From Stomoxys calcitrans (taxonomy: Eukaryota; Arthropoda; Insecta; Diptera; Muscidae): a stretch of 64,000 nt of DNA. The notes under the pieces are model-generated. The model did not search any database, was not told where the DNA came from, and saw only the letters and a program-made list of their open reading frames with translations. The position numbers were made by a program, and so were the translations under genes. The stretch is taken from contig NC_081554.1 in the NCBI RefSeq assembly GCF_963082655.1, forward strand, positions 39,268,354 to 39,332,353. The letters run 5' to 3'. Positions 42,413 to 55,165 of the stretch are shown here, one piece after another; the first letter of the stretch is position 1, and each line of letters begins with the position of its first letter.

Positions 42413-43740
42413 TTTTTTATACACTACACCACTACTGTGGTACAGGGTATTATAATTTAGAGCATTTGTTTGTAATACCCAAAAGAATAAGAGATAGACC
42501 CATTGATAGGTATACCGATCGACTCAGAATCACTTTCTGATTCGATTTAGCTATGTCCGTCTGTCTCTCCGTCCGTCTGGCTGTTTGGCTGTCCGACTGT
42601 CCATGTTAATTTGTGTACAAACAACAGGTCGTAATTTTCATCCGATCGTCTTCAAATTTAGTTTGGCCGTGTTTTTAGGCCTAGAGACGAAGCCTTTTGA
42701 AATTGGAAAAAATCGGTTGTGATCTGGATATAGCTTCGATATATATGTTCGTCCGATTTGCAGTAATATTGCAATAAAATGGTCATTTGTAAACCGATTC
42801 TCTTGAAATTTGACAGGATAGATATTCTTGCGACTCTCCATAATACTGGTAATTTTCATAGAAATCGGAACAGATTTGGATATAGCTCCCATATATATGT
42901 TCGTCCGATTTCCAGTAATACAGCAATAAAATGGTCATTTGTGGATCGATTCTCTTGAAATTTGGTAGGAAATATTTTCTTATGAATCACAATGTTACTG
43001 GCGAATTTCATTGAAATCGGCTAAGATTTGGATATATCTCCCATATATATGTTCGTCCGATTTGGAGTAATACAGCAATGAAATGGTCATTTGTTAACCG
43101 ATTCTCTCGATATTTGGCAGGAAGGATTTTCTTATGCCTCCCAATCTTAAAAGTGAATATTATAGAAATCGGTTTAGATTTGGATATAGCTACGATATAT
43201 ATGTTCGACCGATTTGCAGTCATACATCAATGAAATGGTCATTTGTTAACCGATTCTCTCGAAATTTGGCAGGAAGGATTGTTTTAATGACTCTCGATAT
43301 TACTGGTGATTTTCATAGAAATCGGTTCAGATTTAGATATAGCTCTCATATATATATCGGCCGATTTTCACTCCTAGAGCCACTGCAAGCGCATTTGTTG
43401 ACCCATCTTGCCAAAATTTTGCAAAAGGTTTTTTTCGATTAATTGCACAATATCCATAAAGTTTGGTCGAAATCGATTCAGATATAGATATGGCTCCCAT
43501 GTATTTTTTCGTCAGATTTTGGATAATTTGTTGTCATTTGTCAACCGTAGTTATTACATTTTGAACATATTTGCTGGAAATTTTATACAGGAATTTTAAT
43601 TATCTCTCTGGATACATCCGCCGAGGTCCATTAAAATTGATTCAGAATTAGATGTAGCCCCCCTTTTGTGTTTATAGGGTAGGTGTAGGGTATTATAAAG
43701 TCGGCACCGCCCGACTTTTGCCTATGCTTACTGGTTGTTT
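42413..43740 (+). mobile_element. DINE-like element, family C, both ends present
   Basis: Left end TTTTTATACACTACACCACT, GATTCGATTTAGCTATGTCC, then about 153 bp core repeats (GAAATCGGTTTAGATTTGGA at about 43165, with relatives at about 42709, 42861, 43014 and 43320). The right end is GGGTAGGTGTAGGGTATTAT with CCGCCCGACTTTTGCCTATG. Non-coding. Confidence 0.8.
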
Positions 43741-45448
43741 TTTTTTTAATTTTTTTAAATTTAAGATTTCCTGGCTCGGAAAAGGGATTTTCTAGTTTAC
43801 AAGATGAAAGTATCTCATAATGTGGGTATTATGCTCCTCAAATATTCTCGTTAATTATTTCGTGGCAAAATTTTCTGTCGACATGTTTCCTCTTTAATCT
43901 TAATAATGATTTGGTCATATACGAAAATGAAGATGTGATGAAGTAACCGATTTTAAGACATTGCAAAATGATATTATATGCTCAGGGTGATTGAGTTCAG
44001 GGCAATCGAAGCATACTTTCTGCATGCTTTGATTTTTTTTCTATCTCTTATAACATTTCAGGCTATCAAGGTATTATTTTTTTTCAACTCTTCACAAATA
44101 ACTTTGACAAACTTGTTGAAAATAAAAGTCCATTATTTACTTCTAAAGAAAGTCAAAGCAAGTGAGTGTAGATACCACATTCGCTGTATGGACGCACACT
44201 AAGCCATAACCTTGAACATTTGGATGCTCTCCGCCATTTGTTATAGCCATAACAAATTAAAACAAAAGACTTAAGACACAAACTGGAAAATGCCCCTTTA
44301 CCGGGCAATAATAGTTGTCATTGCCAACATTTTGTATGGTTTTTTATTCCATTCATTCATAAATCCAAACGAATAAAACTGCATTTAATTTATTGTATGA
44401 TTTCCATATAAGTATAACTAGATTGTTGAAGTATAACTATTAAATTGTTCACACAGTCAAGAAATGACAATAGAGGAGTATTTTGTAGTTTCTATACAGG
44501 TAGGTTGTTTAATCACAAAGAAATTTAAACAAAATGCGCAATTTCATGCTGCTATATGTCGCAGTGTTTTTCTTAATTTTCCTTATTGAGCGAGATCAAA
44601 AGATATGATATTTCTAAGTCAGTTTATTATAAGGAGCATGACATGATTTTAAGTCATTTGTGCACCCATATGTACCTTTTTTAGTAAATTTGAAAAAAAT
44701 TTTTTAAGTCCAAAACAAAAACCTGTTGCCGCCTATTTTGTGGGCCTGTTCTGTCATTAGCTTTTGTGCGGTATGTTACAACATGTTGCATGTGGCAGAA
44801 GTAAAAGGCAATCAAAACCAACCAAAAAAAAAAGAAAGAAATATTGTGCGTATTGAAAAAGTGAAACAAACTCAACTCAATTTTTTTGTGCCCAGACATA
44901 TGCCGGCATTACATATGAATGCTGACGTTTTGAGTACTGAAAAGTTTATTGACTGCGTGCCATAATTTGTGGTGTTTGTTACCCAAAAATATGGGTCATT
45001 CTCTGCCTATGGCTTGGCGTGGTGATAAATTTTCCACGTCCAGTTTGTCTGGTTGCCATTCAAAAAGGTTTTGCGTATGTATTCGTTTGGTTTTTCTTTG
45101 AAGAGTGAGATTTTTCTTTGCTTTTTCAAAATTTTTAATTGCAGGAAATTGCATTTTAGATTCAGCGATTGGAGATTTCTTAGCTTGGATAACATTTTAA
45201 TTGAAACGAAATATGCGGTAGGCGCGATATATAAATAAAACATGGCGTGAAATTTTACACCCAAAAACAATGGGACCAAAGAAGCAGGGAAAAATATATC
45301 CCACAACGAATAGAACGTATTTCAATAGCAATTGCATTTGTTGTCCCGAGAGAAGATATTTGTATTTTAACATCCAATACCCTTATTTCGTCATTGCATT
45401 TGTAACAGCTCAATATATTGATTTGCCACCTTATCTTCTTCTTCTTAT
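43741..45448. other. AT-rich intergenic DNA, nothing recognised
   Basis: Long A/T runs and no supported coding exon or repeat end. Confidence 0.4.
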
Positions 45449-46754
45449 ATATAACAAGCAAAAGCGTGCTAAGTTCGGCCGGGCCGAATCTTAGATACCC
45501 TCCACCATGGATCGCATTTGTCGAATTCTATGAGGGGTATCTCTTTTTAGGCATACAGAGAATATTGAAAAATAACTGTTATGCTATTGGAGTTATATCA
45601 AGTTAAAGTCCGATTCGGACCATAAATGAATGCTGAACATTGTAGAAGTCATTGCGAAATATTTCAGTTCTCGAGAAGCTCAAGAAGCAAAATCGGAAAA
45701 TCGGTTTATATGGGAGCTGTATCAAGCTATTGATCGATGCAGACCATATTAGACACGTGTGTTGAAGGTCATAAGAGAAGCCGTTGTACAAAATTTCAGG
45801 CAAATCGGATGAGAATTGCGCCCTCTAGAGGCTCAAGAAGTCAAAATCCGTGATCGGTTTATATGACAGCTATATCAGGTTATGAACCGTTTTGAACCAT
45901 ATTTAACACATTTGTTGGAAGTCATAAAAAAACACGTCGTGCCGAATTTCAGCCAAATCGGATAGCAACTGCGCCCTGTAGAGGCTCAAAAAGTCAATAC
46001 CCCAGATCGGTTTATATGACAGCTATATCAGGTTAAGGACCGATTTCAGTCATACTCAGCACAGTTGTTGGAAATGATAACAAAACACCTCATTCAAAAT
46101 TTTAGCCAAATCGAATAAGAATAGCGCCCTCTAGAGGCTCAAGAAGTCAAGATCCAAGATCGGATTATATGGCAGCTATATCAGGTTGTTGACCGATTTG
46201 AACCAAGCTTGGCACAATTGTTGGATATCATAACAAAATACTTCTTGCAGAATTTCAGTCAAATCGGACGAGATTTGCGCCCTCTAGAGCTTCAAGAAGT
46301 CAAGACCCAAGATCGGTTTATATGGCAGCTATATCAGGTTATGGACCGATTTGAACCCTATTTGTCACAGTTGTTGAAAGTCATAATAAAATACGTCGTG
46401 CAAAATTTCATTCAAATCGGATAAGAATAGCGCCCTCTAGAGGCTCAAGAAGTCAAGACCCAAGATCGGTTTATATGGCAGCTATATCAAAACATGGACC
46501 GATATGGCCCATTTACAATCCCAACTGACCTACACTAATAAGAAGTATTTGTGCAAAATTTCAAGCGGCTAGCTTTACTCCTTCGGAAGTTAGCGTGTTT
46601 TCGAGATACAGACGGACGGACATGGCTAGATCGACATAAAATGTCACGACGATCAAAAATATATATACTTTATGGGGCTCAGACGAATATTTCGAGTAGT
46701 TACAAACAGAATGACGAAATTAGTATACCCCCATCCTATGGTGGCGAGTATAAA
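45449..46754 (-). mobile_element. DINE-like element, family A, both ends, minus orientation
   Basis: It starts AACAAGCAAAAGCGTGCTAA with GTTCGGCCGGGCCGAATC, then core repeats (GCGCCCTCTAGAGGCTCAAG). It ends with ACGGACATGGCTAGATCGAC, TATATACTTTATGGGGCTC and the reverse-complemented left end CCCCCATCCTATGGTGG. Confidence 0.82.
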
Positions 46755-48480
46755 AATCAATTTGAGTTTGTTTGTCGGTTTGTTTGTTTGTTTGTGTGTT
46801 CCTTATAGACTCAAAAACGGCTGAACCGATTTTTTTGAAATTTTCGCAGATGGTGCATAACGATCCCGTGGTGAAAATAGGGTACTAATTTTTTTGATTT
46901 CTGAAGGGGGGGGGGCGGACCCTCCCCCTTACCCTAATTTTCAGAAACGACAGATCTCGATGATGGGTGGTGCGATTCAAACGAAATTTTGTGTGCCCTC
47001 TTTAAGTAACCTAGAAATAAAAAGTTGCTATTCAAATTTCGGATGGGGTACCTAGGGGGGCCGCCCCTCCCCAAAACCTACCAAGGATATATATAGACTA
47101 ATCATGGCAATATGGGATTCAAATGAAAGGTATTTAAGAGAAGAAAACGTATATGTTATCGAATTGTCGGAAAAAAGTGTTTGGGGGCCACCCCAAACCC
47201 CCAAAACACCCTTAAATCGAACATATTTACCGACCATGGCAAATGAGAGGTATTTCCCAGTAGAATACGAATTTGGTATCCAAATGTGGGACCAAGTTTC
47301 TGGGGGTGCACCCCTCCGCACAAATTCCCCCAAACAGGACCTATTTGACTGATCATAGCAATATGGGGCTCAAATAAAAGGTATATAAGTGTAGAATACG
47401 AATCTGATATCAAAAAATGGGACCAAATGTATGGGGGGCCGCCCCTTCCAAAAACAACCCCCAATGAGGACAAATTTACTACAATAGCAATATGGGGCTC
47501 AAATGAAAAGTCTTTGGGAGAAAAGCACGAATCTGATATCAATATTCGGGAAAAAGTGTGTGTGGGGCCACCCCAACCCCATAACACCACCAATATAGGA
47601 CGTATTTGTTGACCATTCCAATATGGGGCTGTAATAAGAAGTATATTAGAGTAAAACTCCAATCAGATATATTTTCAGGGCCTAGTCAATGAACGGCCAC
47701 CTCATCCCCCAAAACACCTTCGAAACCGGTCATGTTTGCCGACTATGGAAATATGGGGCTCAAATGAAAGGTATTTGGGTGTAGACTACGAATCTGATAC
47801 CAGCTGCCTAGGGGACGTCCCACCCCATAACAACGCCCAAACAGGACGTATTTGCTCACCATGACAATTTTGGGTCTTAAAGAGAGTGGATCTCGATATT
47901 GATAGTTTTTTAGGGCCCATACCCTAAACCGGACATATTTGCTTACTTTTGCAATAAGGGGTTTAAATGAAAGGCATTTGAGATTAGAAAACGAATTTGA
48001 TATCCAATGTTGAGGCTAATGGTAATATGGGGTTCAAATAAATGATATTTGAGAGTAGAGCACGATGCTGATATATTTTACAGGGCCAAGTGTTTGGGGG
48101 ACCACCCCACTCCCCAAAACACCCCCAAATCGGGCATATTTACCAACAACGTCAAAGTGGGGCTCAAATGAAAGGTATCGGGGGTCTACCTCTTCCCTAA
48201 AACACTCCACAAACAACAATTATTTAATGACCATCGCAATATGGGGCTCAACTAAAGGTATTTGGGAGGAGAATACGAATCTGATATCCAAATGGGGGAC
48301 CATGTATTTGGAGCACCGCCCTTTCCCAAAAAACACCACCCAATGAGTACAAATTTTGGGGCCAAATGTTTGAGGACGCCTCATCCTACAAACTCCCCTT
48401 AAACCAATAGCAGTGTTTGAGAGAAGAGCACGATGGTGGTATTTTTTTATGCGCCAAGAGTCTAAGGGATCAGCTCAGCC
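46755..48480 (-). mobile_element. Family D repeat element, minus orientation
   Basis: It opens with the reverse complement of the family D right end (CAATTTGAGTTTGTTTGTCG, AGACTCAAAAACGGCTGAAC), then repeated AATATGGGGCTCAAATGAAA, GGTATTTGGGAG and GGGGCCACCCCAACCCC blocks. No clear left end. Confidence 0.6.
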
Positions 48481-48651
48481 CCGGACATCATGACAATATC
48501 GAGCTGAAATAAAGACTTTTAATGATGGAGTATATCTAACACCGATTATTTTGACGGGCATGGTACTTCATAGTCTACCGCTGAACAGCCAGTTATACAT
48601 GTAGTCAGCAAGTTCACAAAGTCTGCTGCTGACAAACGACTCAGATTGCAA

Positions 48652-48946
48652 ATTGCAAATTTTGCCCATGAACATTCCACTAAGAAACAGGGCAAACTTC
48701 TCACATATCAATGAGTGTAGTCCGATTCAAGTTTAAGCTCAATGTTAAGGGTTTTCCTTTTTATACCTGAGTCCGGCGTGCCTCAGTGCGACACCTCTTT
48801 GGAGAGAAGTTTTACATGGCATAGTACCTCACATATGTTGCCAGCATAAGGAGGGGAAAACCATCGCTGAAAATTGTTTCTGATGGTCTCACCTGGCGTA
48901 CAGCGTCGTAGGCGGACATGCTAACCTCTGCTCTACGGTGGCCTCC
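48652..48946 (-). mobile_element. tRNA-derived SINE, minus strand
   Basis: Reverse complement of the family: tail TTTGCCCATGAACATTCCAC at the left, the TTTTTATACCTGAGTCCG landmark, and the head GGCGGACATGCTAACCTCTG at about 48912-48931. The B-box region is damaged (GGCGTACAGCGTC). Confidence 0.75.
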
Positions 48947-49870
48947 AACTCGGGGACCTTATTTCTACTTTGTCAAATAAGGGTGAGGTGTATTTTGGGA
49001 TGGTTGGTGTTCGCAATCGACCGGCAAACTTTCGCTGTCCTTGGCGTGAACAATGTGGCTGAAAATTTCGTAACGGATATCGTAAAATTTCTTGCAGGGA
49101 AAACAATGACAAGATGCTCCCATGAACCTAGCGTATGATGAAACAAGCCCTTTGACAGGCTTGGTGCGGGCTTTGGATAGATGGTGCACTGCAGAAGGCG
49201 ACGCTAAAGCACAACACAGTCTATGGGGCAGCACGGATACAAAGAATAAGGCGAGTCACTTTTTGATTACATTTTGTCCCCGATCTTGGTTATGTTGCAG
49301 ACCAGGGAAATACCTCAAGATTTAACAACCAGATCCGAGAATAGATGTAGATATAACGCTCGTGACTAGCATGACTGGATGTAACGGTCGTGACTAGCAG
49401 TGACTCGGTCAAAGTTCGAAACTGGAACGTCTTTAGCCGCACTGGCTAAAGACGTTTCAGTGCTTTTAGGATCACTTTTGGATAGGTTTTTCTTCTGACC
49501 ACGGAGGAGGCCACAAAGAAATACTAGAAAGACTAGCTGAAATAGGTTAAGTAATTATATGTGGATGCTTGGCCAACTGAGGCCTTTATTGGACGAAAGG
49601 GTATTGCGGTCCGCAATGGGTCTTGTTACACAGTGAAGCACAGAAAAGCGGCATTTCGTAACGAATGTCTAGAACGGGAATGGGACGAACCAATTGTGGT
49701 GGATACTGGCGTTATAGGTACTCTGAAGGGAAAGCAGGAGACTCTTGAACAAAGTGAAAAGAGATGACTGAGCAGGGGGACTGTGAAGAATATTGTGCAG
49801 CTCTGGTGACAAGGCGAAGTTCAGCGGAAAATTGGAGTACACTTGTAAGGCATCTGGGCATCACGTAAAG
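48947..49870. other. Mixed spacer, probable LINE debris
   Basis: No supported gene. A short open frame at 49561-49767 (plus) has no recognisable domain. Local features are a tandem CGTGACTAGCA repeat near 49360-49400 and a strong hairpin at 49421-49461. Confidence 0.35.
49421..49461. repeat. Strong short hairpin
   Basis: Arms AACGTCTTTAGCC (49426-49438) and GGCTAAAGACGTT (49444-49456) are perfectly complementary across a 5 nt loop. The arms extend outward through one G-T wobble to ACTG/CAGT, making an 18-pair stem in RNA. Function unknown. Confidence 0.8.
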
Positions 49871-50225
49871 CTCTCGGAGGAGGGACGACGGAACTTACAG
49901 CGAGCACAAGGAGGAGGCAATGCAACTATTGATGGAGACACACTTTCCAGATATCCTGAAGGATGAAAAACCCTGTCGGTGAAATTATCGACAGAGTTAA
50001 GATAGTGGGGCGATCCACATATTCCAACCATTTTAATCGGCCGGACCGGACGGAAACATCCTGGCGATGCTGTAGGAGTCTCTTGGTGTTAATCTGCTAT
50101 GGCTGAAACGGACCGGACGGAATCATCCTGGCGATGTTGCAGGAGTCTCTTGCTGTTCCTATGGCTGAAAGGGATTTTCTGGATGAGCCAGGCAATGCCT
50201 GCATTCCGAGGCTTTTATCAGGGTG
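49870..50225 (+). pseudogene. LINE fragment, RT linker region
   Basis: Plus-strand pieces LLMETHFPDI (about 49930) and SGPDG...AMLQESL (about 50040-50160) match the LOA-like linker LLMKTHFPQD...KSSGPG of the copy at 25330-25560. The block ACCGGACGGAA.CATCCTGGCG is duplicated about 66 bp apart (50045 and 50111). Confidence 0.55.
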
Positions 50226-50244
50226 GTCTTCGGCCCTAAGGGGG

Positions 50245-50829
50245 AAACATAAACAAGTATAAGCGTGCTAATTTCGGCCAGGCCGAATTTTCGGAACCCA
50301 CCACCATGGATTCTACTAAAATATGGGAGCTATATCTGGATATAGACCGATTTGAACCTTACTTGGCACAATTAATGAGAGTCGTAACAGTCAAATCGTA
50401 CAAAGATTGCGGCTTCCAGGGGCTCAAGAAGTCAAGTTGGGAGATCGGTATATATGGGAGCTATATCAGGTTATAGACCAATGTAAACCGTACTTCGCAC
50501 ATCGGTCAAGAAGTCCAATAAGGAGATCGGTTTATATGGGAGTTATATATCTTAATCTAATCTGATTTGGATGAAATCTTGCAGATATGCTATCCCCAAC
50601 GACCTTCATCAATATTAAGTACCTGTGCAACATTTAAAGTGGCTAGCCCTACGCGTTCGACAGCTATCGTGATTTCGACAGACGGACGGACGGACATGTC
50701 TAGATCGACTCAGAACGTCGTGACGTTCAAGAGTATATATACTTCATGGGGTCTTAGACGAATATTTCGAGGTGTTACAAACGGGATGACTAGATTAGTA
50801 TACCCCCATCCTATGGTGGTGAGTAAAAA
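50245..50829 (-). mobile_element. DINE-like element, family A, short, minus orientation
   Basis: Starts ACAAGTATAAGCGTGCTAAT, with a CCAGGCCGAA box, two or three core units, then ACGGACATGTCTAGATCGAC and the left end CCCCCATCCTATGGTGGTGA. Both ends are recognisable, but the core is much reduced. Confidence 0.75.
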
Positions 50830-51930
50830 AATAGAGATATTGAGCTGAAACTTTACACAGATTCTCTGTTTGTCCATAGGCAGCTTCGAAGATGAGCTAT
50901 ATTGGACTGTATATTGATATAGGCCCCATATAGACCGATCTGTCTAGTTAAGGACTTATGCCCATTAAAGTCACATTAATTGTCCTATTGAAATCTCTGT
51001 TCAATACCACCCCGATCGGTCCAGATTTGGATAAAGCTGTCATATAGTATATAGCGATCTTTAGATTTAAGGTCATAATAGGCGCTTTTAGTTTTCCGAA
51101 AATTGGTACAGTGAGGTGTGCTAGGCCCTCCATAATCCCTGTTTAATACGCCGCTAATCGGTCCAAATTTGGGTATAGCTGCCATATATACCAATTTCCC
51201 GATTTAAGGTTATTGGCCCTTTAAAAGTGAATTTTTTTACCAATTTCGCTGAAATTTAGCTCAATTAATTGTGCTAGGCTCCTTGAAATTCGCACCGAGT
51301 ATGGTCAATATCGAACTATATTTAGATATAGCTGTCACATAGACCGATCTGCCGATTAAAGTTATTGGGCCTATAAAAGCAGCAATTATTAACCAATTTC
51401 ATTAAAATTTGGCACAGTGAGCTATGTTAGGCTTTTCGACACCCATGTTCAATACGACACATTCTTGGATAAAGCTGCCATATAGACCGATCACTCAATT
51501 TAAGATCTTGGACCCCTAAAAAGAGATTTCGTTGAAATTGTGCACAGTGGACTATGTAAGGCATATGAACTTTCGTGCCTATATTGATCAAGATCGTTTC
51601 ATATTTGGATAAAGCTGCCATAAAGATCGTCCTCTCGATTTAAGGTCTTGGACCTCTAAAAGACGATTCTACTGAAATTTTGCACAGTGAGTGGATCAGA
51701 TCGCTCTATTTATGGATATAGCTGCCGTATACATATACCGAAATCCTGATTTGAATTCTTGTGACTATAAAAAGAACATTTTTTAACCGAATTCGCTGAA
51801 ATTTTTACACAGTTGTATTAGACCTTAACATATTCTTCTCGAATATGATGGAATTCGGACTAAATACATTTAAATATAGCTGCCATATAGACCAATATTC
51901 TTTTTTACCGTCTTGAACAATAAACGTCCT
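50830..51930 (+). mobile_element. DINE-like family B core array, ends missing
   Basis: Core repeats in plus orientation (GGATATAGCTGCC, CATATAGACCGATC, AAATTTGGCACAGTGAG). The array starts abruptly after the family A left end and fades into AT-rich DNA near 51930. Confidence 0.65.
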
Positions 51931-53459
51931 TCACATCCGTACGGAGTTTATTCCAAATGCTAGTTCGCATATGTTGAATTTCCAGTTAAGCGATAAGTCA
52001 TAAATGAATGGAAACGTTCCCTGACGTGAATTTTCTCAAGCCTAGATATTTTCCTACAGAAAAAATTGTTTTTACTTTTTCGATTTTAGTTTCATTCAAG
52101 CAAAACTGCGTTAAGTTCAGACATTTTAGAAGTAAAGATCCGAGCTCGGCTTATATGGCAGAAATATCTTCACTTTAGATTGTCATATACACTTCGTATC
52201 TATTGAGATTCTTTGCATTCTGTGTTCATCAATGGTTTAAATGTCTCTAAAAATGGAAATAACTGAGTATTGGCAATAAACATATCTTTCTCGTTATAAT
52301 TTCTTAAATCAATTCGTCAATATCGTGGTATTATATTGTGATCCATCAATATTCATTCGTCATGACAACATGTTAACTTTCAATTTAAAAAAAAAATAAA
52401 TCTCACTACTTGCTCACAGATTAAAATACCAAAAAATCACAAGTTGCTTAAATGCCAAATCTGGTCAACGTTGGTGCAGCACGCATTTGCCGCATTTCTG
52501 TGCAAACGTCAAATGTTGTAAGCAAAGCGTGTTTCGAGTGGTGGTAATGTTTGTAGTTTTTAACACCATTTACAAGGCGCTTTCTGTTTTGGATGGTAAT
52601 GGCAATATTGGTTGTAGCCTTTGGGCCATATATTGGAGCGGCGGCATATAAAAAACAGCATTTAATTACCGACGACAATTCGATAGACCATTGGCCTACT
52701 AAAAAAATTGGTAACTATTTTTGACGTTACTCTTACGGAACACTGGTGATGTTATTGGTGTTGCTGCTGCTGTTGCTTTACAATGCACTCACTGTAAAGG
52801 CCTATACAAATGCATGACAAATATCAAAAGGTGTGGTATTGACAACGCTGGATTTGTTTTAAACGTATGCAGAGATTTAGATTTCTTCGTTTTGGAGAAG
52901 GGTTAGTATAATCTGATAGGTAAAAATTTATGGGCGTTGCAAAGGACATTAATAACAAAGAACATTAGTTTGTAATCATGATATTTTTATCTTAGATGGT
53001 TCTTTTTGCACAAAAATCTATCCTGTATTGCCTTCTTTAGGTTATAAAAGAGTTAAATTGGCGATAATAAAAAGCATTAAGTTCCTTAAGTATGATCTAT
53101 ATATACTTCTTCTTCCTGAGACAGTGGTTTAATGATCTACCATTTTCAACAATAAGTTTTCGAAGTATGAATTAGAGCTGATCTTGACGACCATCTATAT
53201 TTGATTTTTCTTCAATAGGATATTTAAGTTCCCAGCAAAAACTTGGTAAGAACATGCCATTATTTTTGGCATGTAAAATAATGGATAACTCATTATCCTT
53301 AGGTATACTAGCTGCTAAAATATAATGAGTTATCAACAAGAATACCTTCTGTGTTACCGGTAGTACAAATATCATTACATACAACATTCGGTTAAGCTCT
53401 AGAATAAGCAATTATTTGTAATAATAGAAAATAATCATTATTATAACTTTGGTATTGAT
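51931..53459. other. AT-rich DNA with an inverted repeat, no gene recognised
   Basis: No supported exon; a slightly GC-richer patch at 52450-52700 has short frames on the minus strand but no domain. At 53284-53296 and 53322-53334 lies a perfect 13 bp inverted repeat (GATAACTCATTAT) around 25 nt. Confidence 0.4.
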
Positions 53460-55165
53460 AACAAGTAAAAAGGTGTTAAGTTCGGACGGGCCGAACTTTG
53501 GATACCCACCACCTCGGGTATATATGTAAACCACCTTTCATCAAAATCCGGTGAAAATTGCATACGTTATGTCCCATAGCAGTTACATCGAAATATGTTC
53601 CGATTTGGACCAAATACTAATAAGTACAGTAGCTAAATCTTAAAATAAACCGATCTGAACCATATACGACACGGATGTCGAAAAGCTTAATATAAGTCAC
53701 TGTGTCAAATTTCAGTGAAATCGGATTATAAATGCGCCTTCTATGGGGCCAAGACTTTAAATCGAGATATATGACAACTGTATCCAAATCTGGACCGATT
53801 TTGGTTAAGTTGCAGAAAATATTGAAGAGCTTAACACAATGCACTCTCCCAAATTTTGGCGAAATCGGGCAAAAAATGCCCCTTTCATGGGCCCAAAACC
53901 TTAAATCGAGAGATCGGTCTATATGGCAGCTATATTCAAATCAGGACCAATCTGGGTCAAATTGAGGAAGGACGTCGAAGAGCCAAACACAACTCACTGT
54001 CCCAAATTTCAGCAATTTCGGATAATAAACGCGCCTTCTATGGCCCCAAAACCTATAACCGAGAGATCGGTCTATATGGCAACCATATCCAAATTTGAAC
54101 CGATCAGGACCAAATTGACTAAGGATGTTGAAGGGCCTAACACAACTAACTGTCCCAAATTTCAGCAAAATCGTATAATAAATGTGGCTTTTATGGGCCT
54201 AAGACCCTAAATCTTAGGATTGGTCTATATGGCAGCTATATCGAAAACTGAACCGATCTGGGCCAAATTGGCGAATGATGTCGAAGGGTCTAACATTACT
54301 CACTGCCCCAAATTTCAGCAAAATCGGATAACAAATGTGGGGTTTATGGGTCTAAGACCCTAAATCGGAGGATCGGTCTATATGGCAGCTATATCGAAAA
54401 CTGGACTGATTTGGGCCAAATTGACGAAGGATGTTGAAAGGCCAATCACAACTCGCTGTCCCAAATTTCAGCAAAATCGGATAACAAATGTGGCTTTTAT
54501 GGGCCTAAGACCCCAAATCGGCGGATCGGTCTATATGGCAGCTATATCCAAATCTGGACCGATCTGGGCCAACTTGGCGAATGATATCGAAGGGCCTAAC
54601 ATAACTCACTGTCCCAAATTTCAGCAAAATCGGATAACAAATGTGGCTTTTATGGGCCTAAGACCCCAAATCAGAGGATTAGTCTATATGGCAGCTATAT
54701 CCAATTCTAGACCGATCTGGGCCAAATTGAAGAAGGGTGTCGAAGGGCCTAACATAACTCACTGTCCCAAACTTCAGCAAAATCGTATAATAAATGTGGC
54801 TTTTATGGGCCTAAGACCCTAAATCGGAGGAACGGTCTATATGGCAGCTATATCCAAATCTGGACCGATCTGGGCTTAATTGGCGAATGATGTCGAAGGG
54901 CCTAACATAACTTATTGTCCCAAATTTCAGCAAAATCGGATAATAAATGTGGCTTTTATGGACCTAAGACCCTAAATCGGCGGATCGGTCTATATGGGGG
55001 CTATATCAAGATATAGTCCGATATGGCCCTTCTTCGAACTTAACGTGCTTATGGACAAAAAAAGAATCTGTGCAAAGTTTCTACTCAATATCTCTATTTT
55101 TTAAGACTGTAGCGTGATTTCAACAGACAGACGGACGGACATGTCTGGATTGTCTTAGATTTTTA
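53460..55165 (-). mobile_element. DINE-like element, family B, minus orientation
   Basis: Right end AACAAGTAAAAAGGTGTTAA, GGACGGGCCGAACTTTGGAT and CCCACCACCTCGGGTATATA. About nine core repeats follow (AATGTGGCTTTTATGGGCCT at about 54183, 54332, 54486, 54640, 54793, 54946), then the subterminal ACGGACGGACATGTCTGGAT. The left terminus is replaced at about 55165 by a family A core. Frames such as 54382-54822 (146 codons) are repeat artefacts. Confidence 0.8.
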
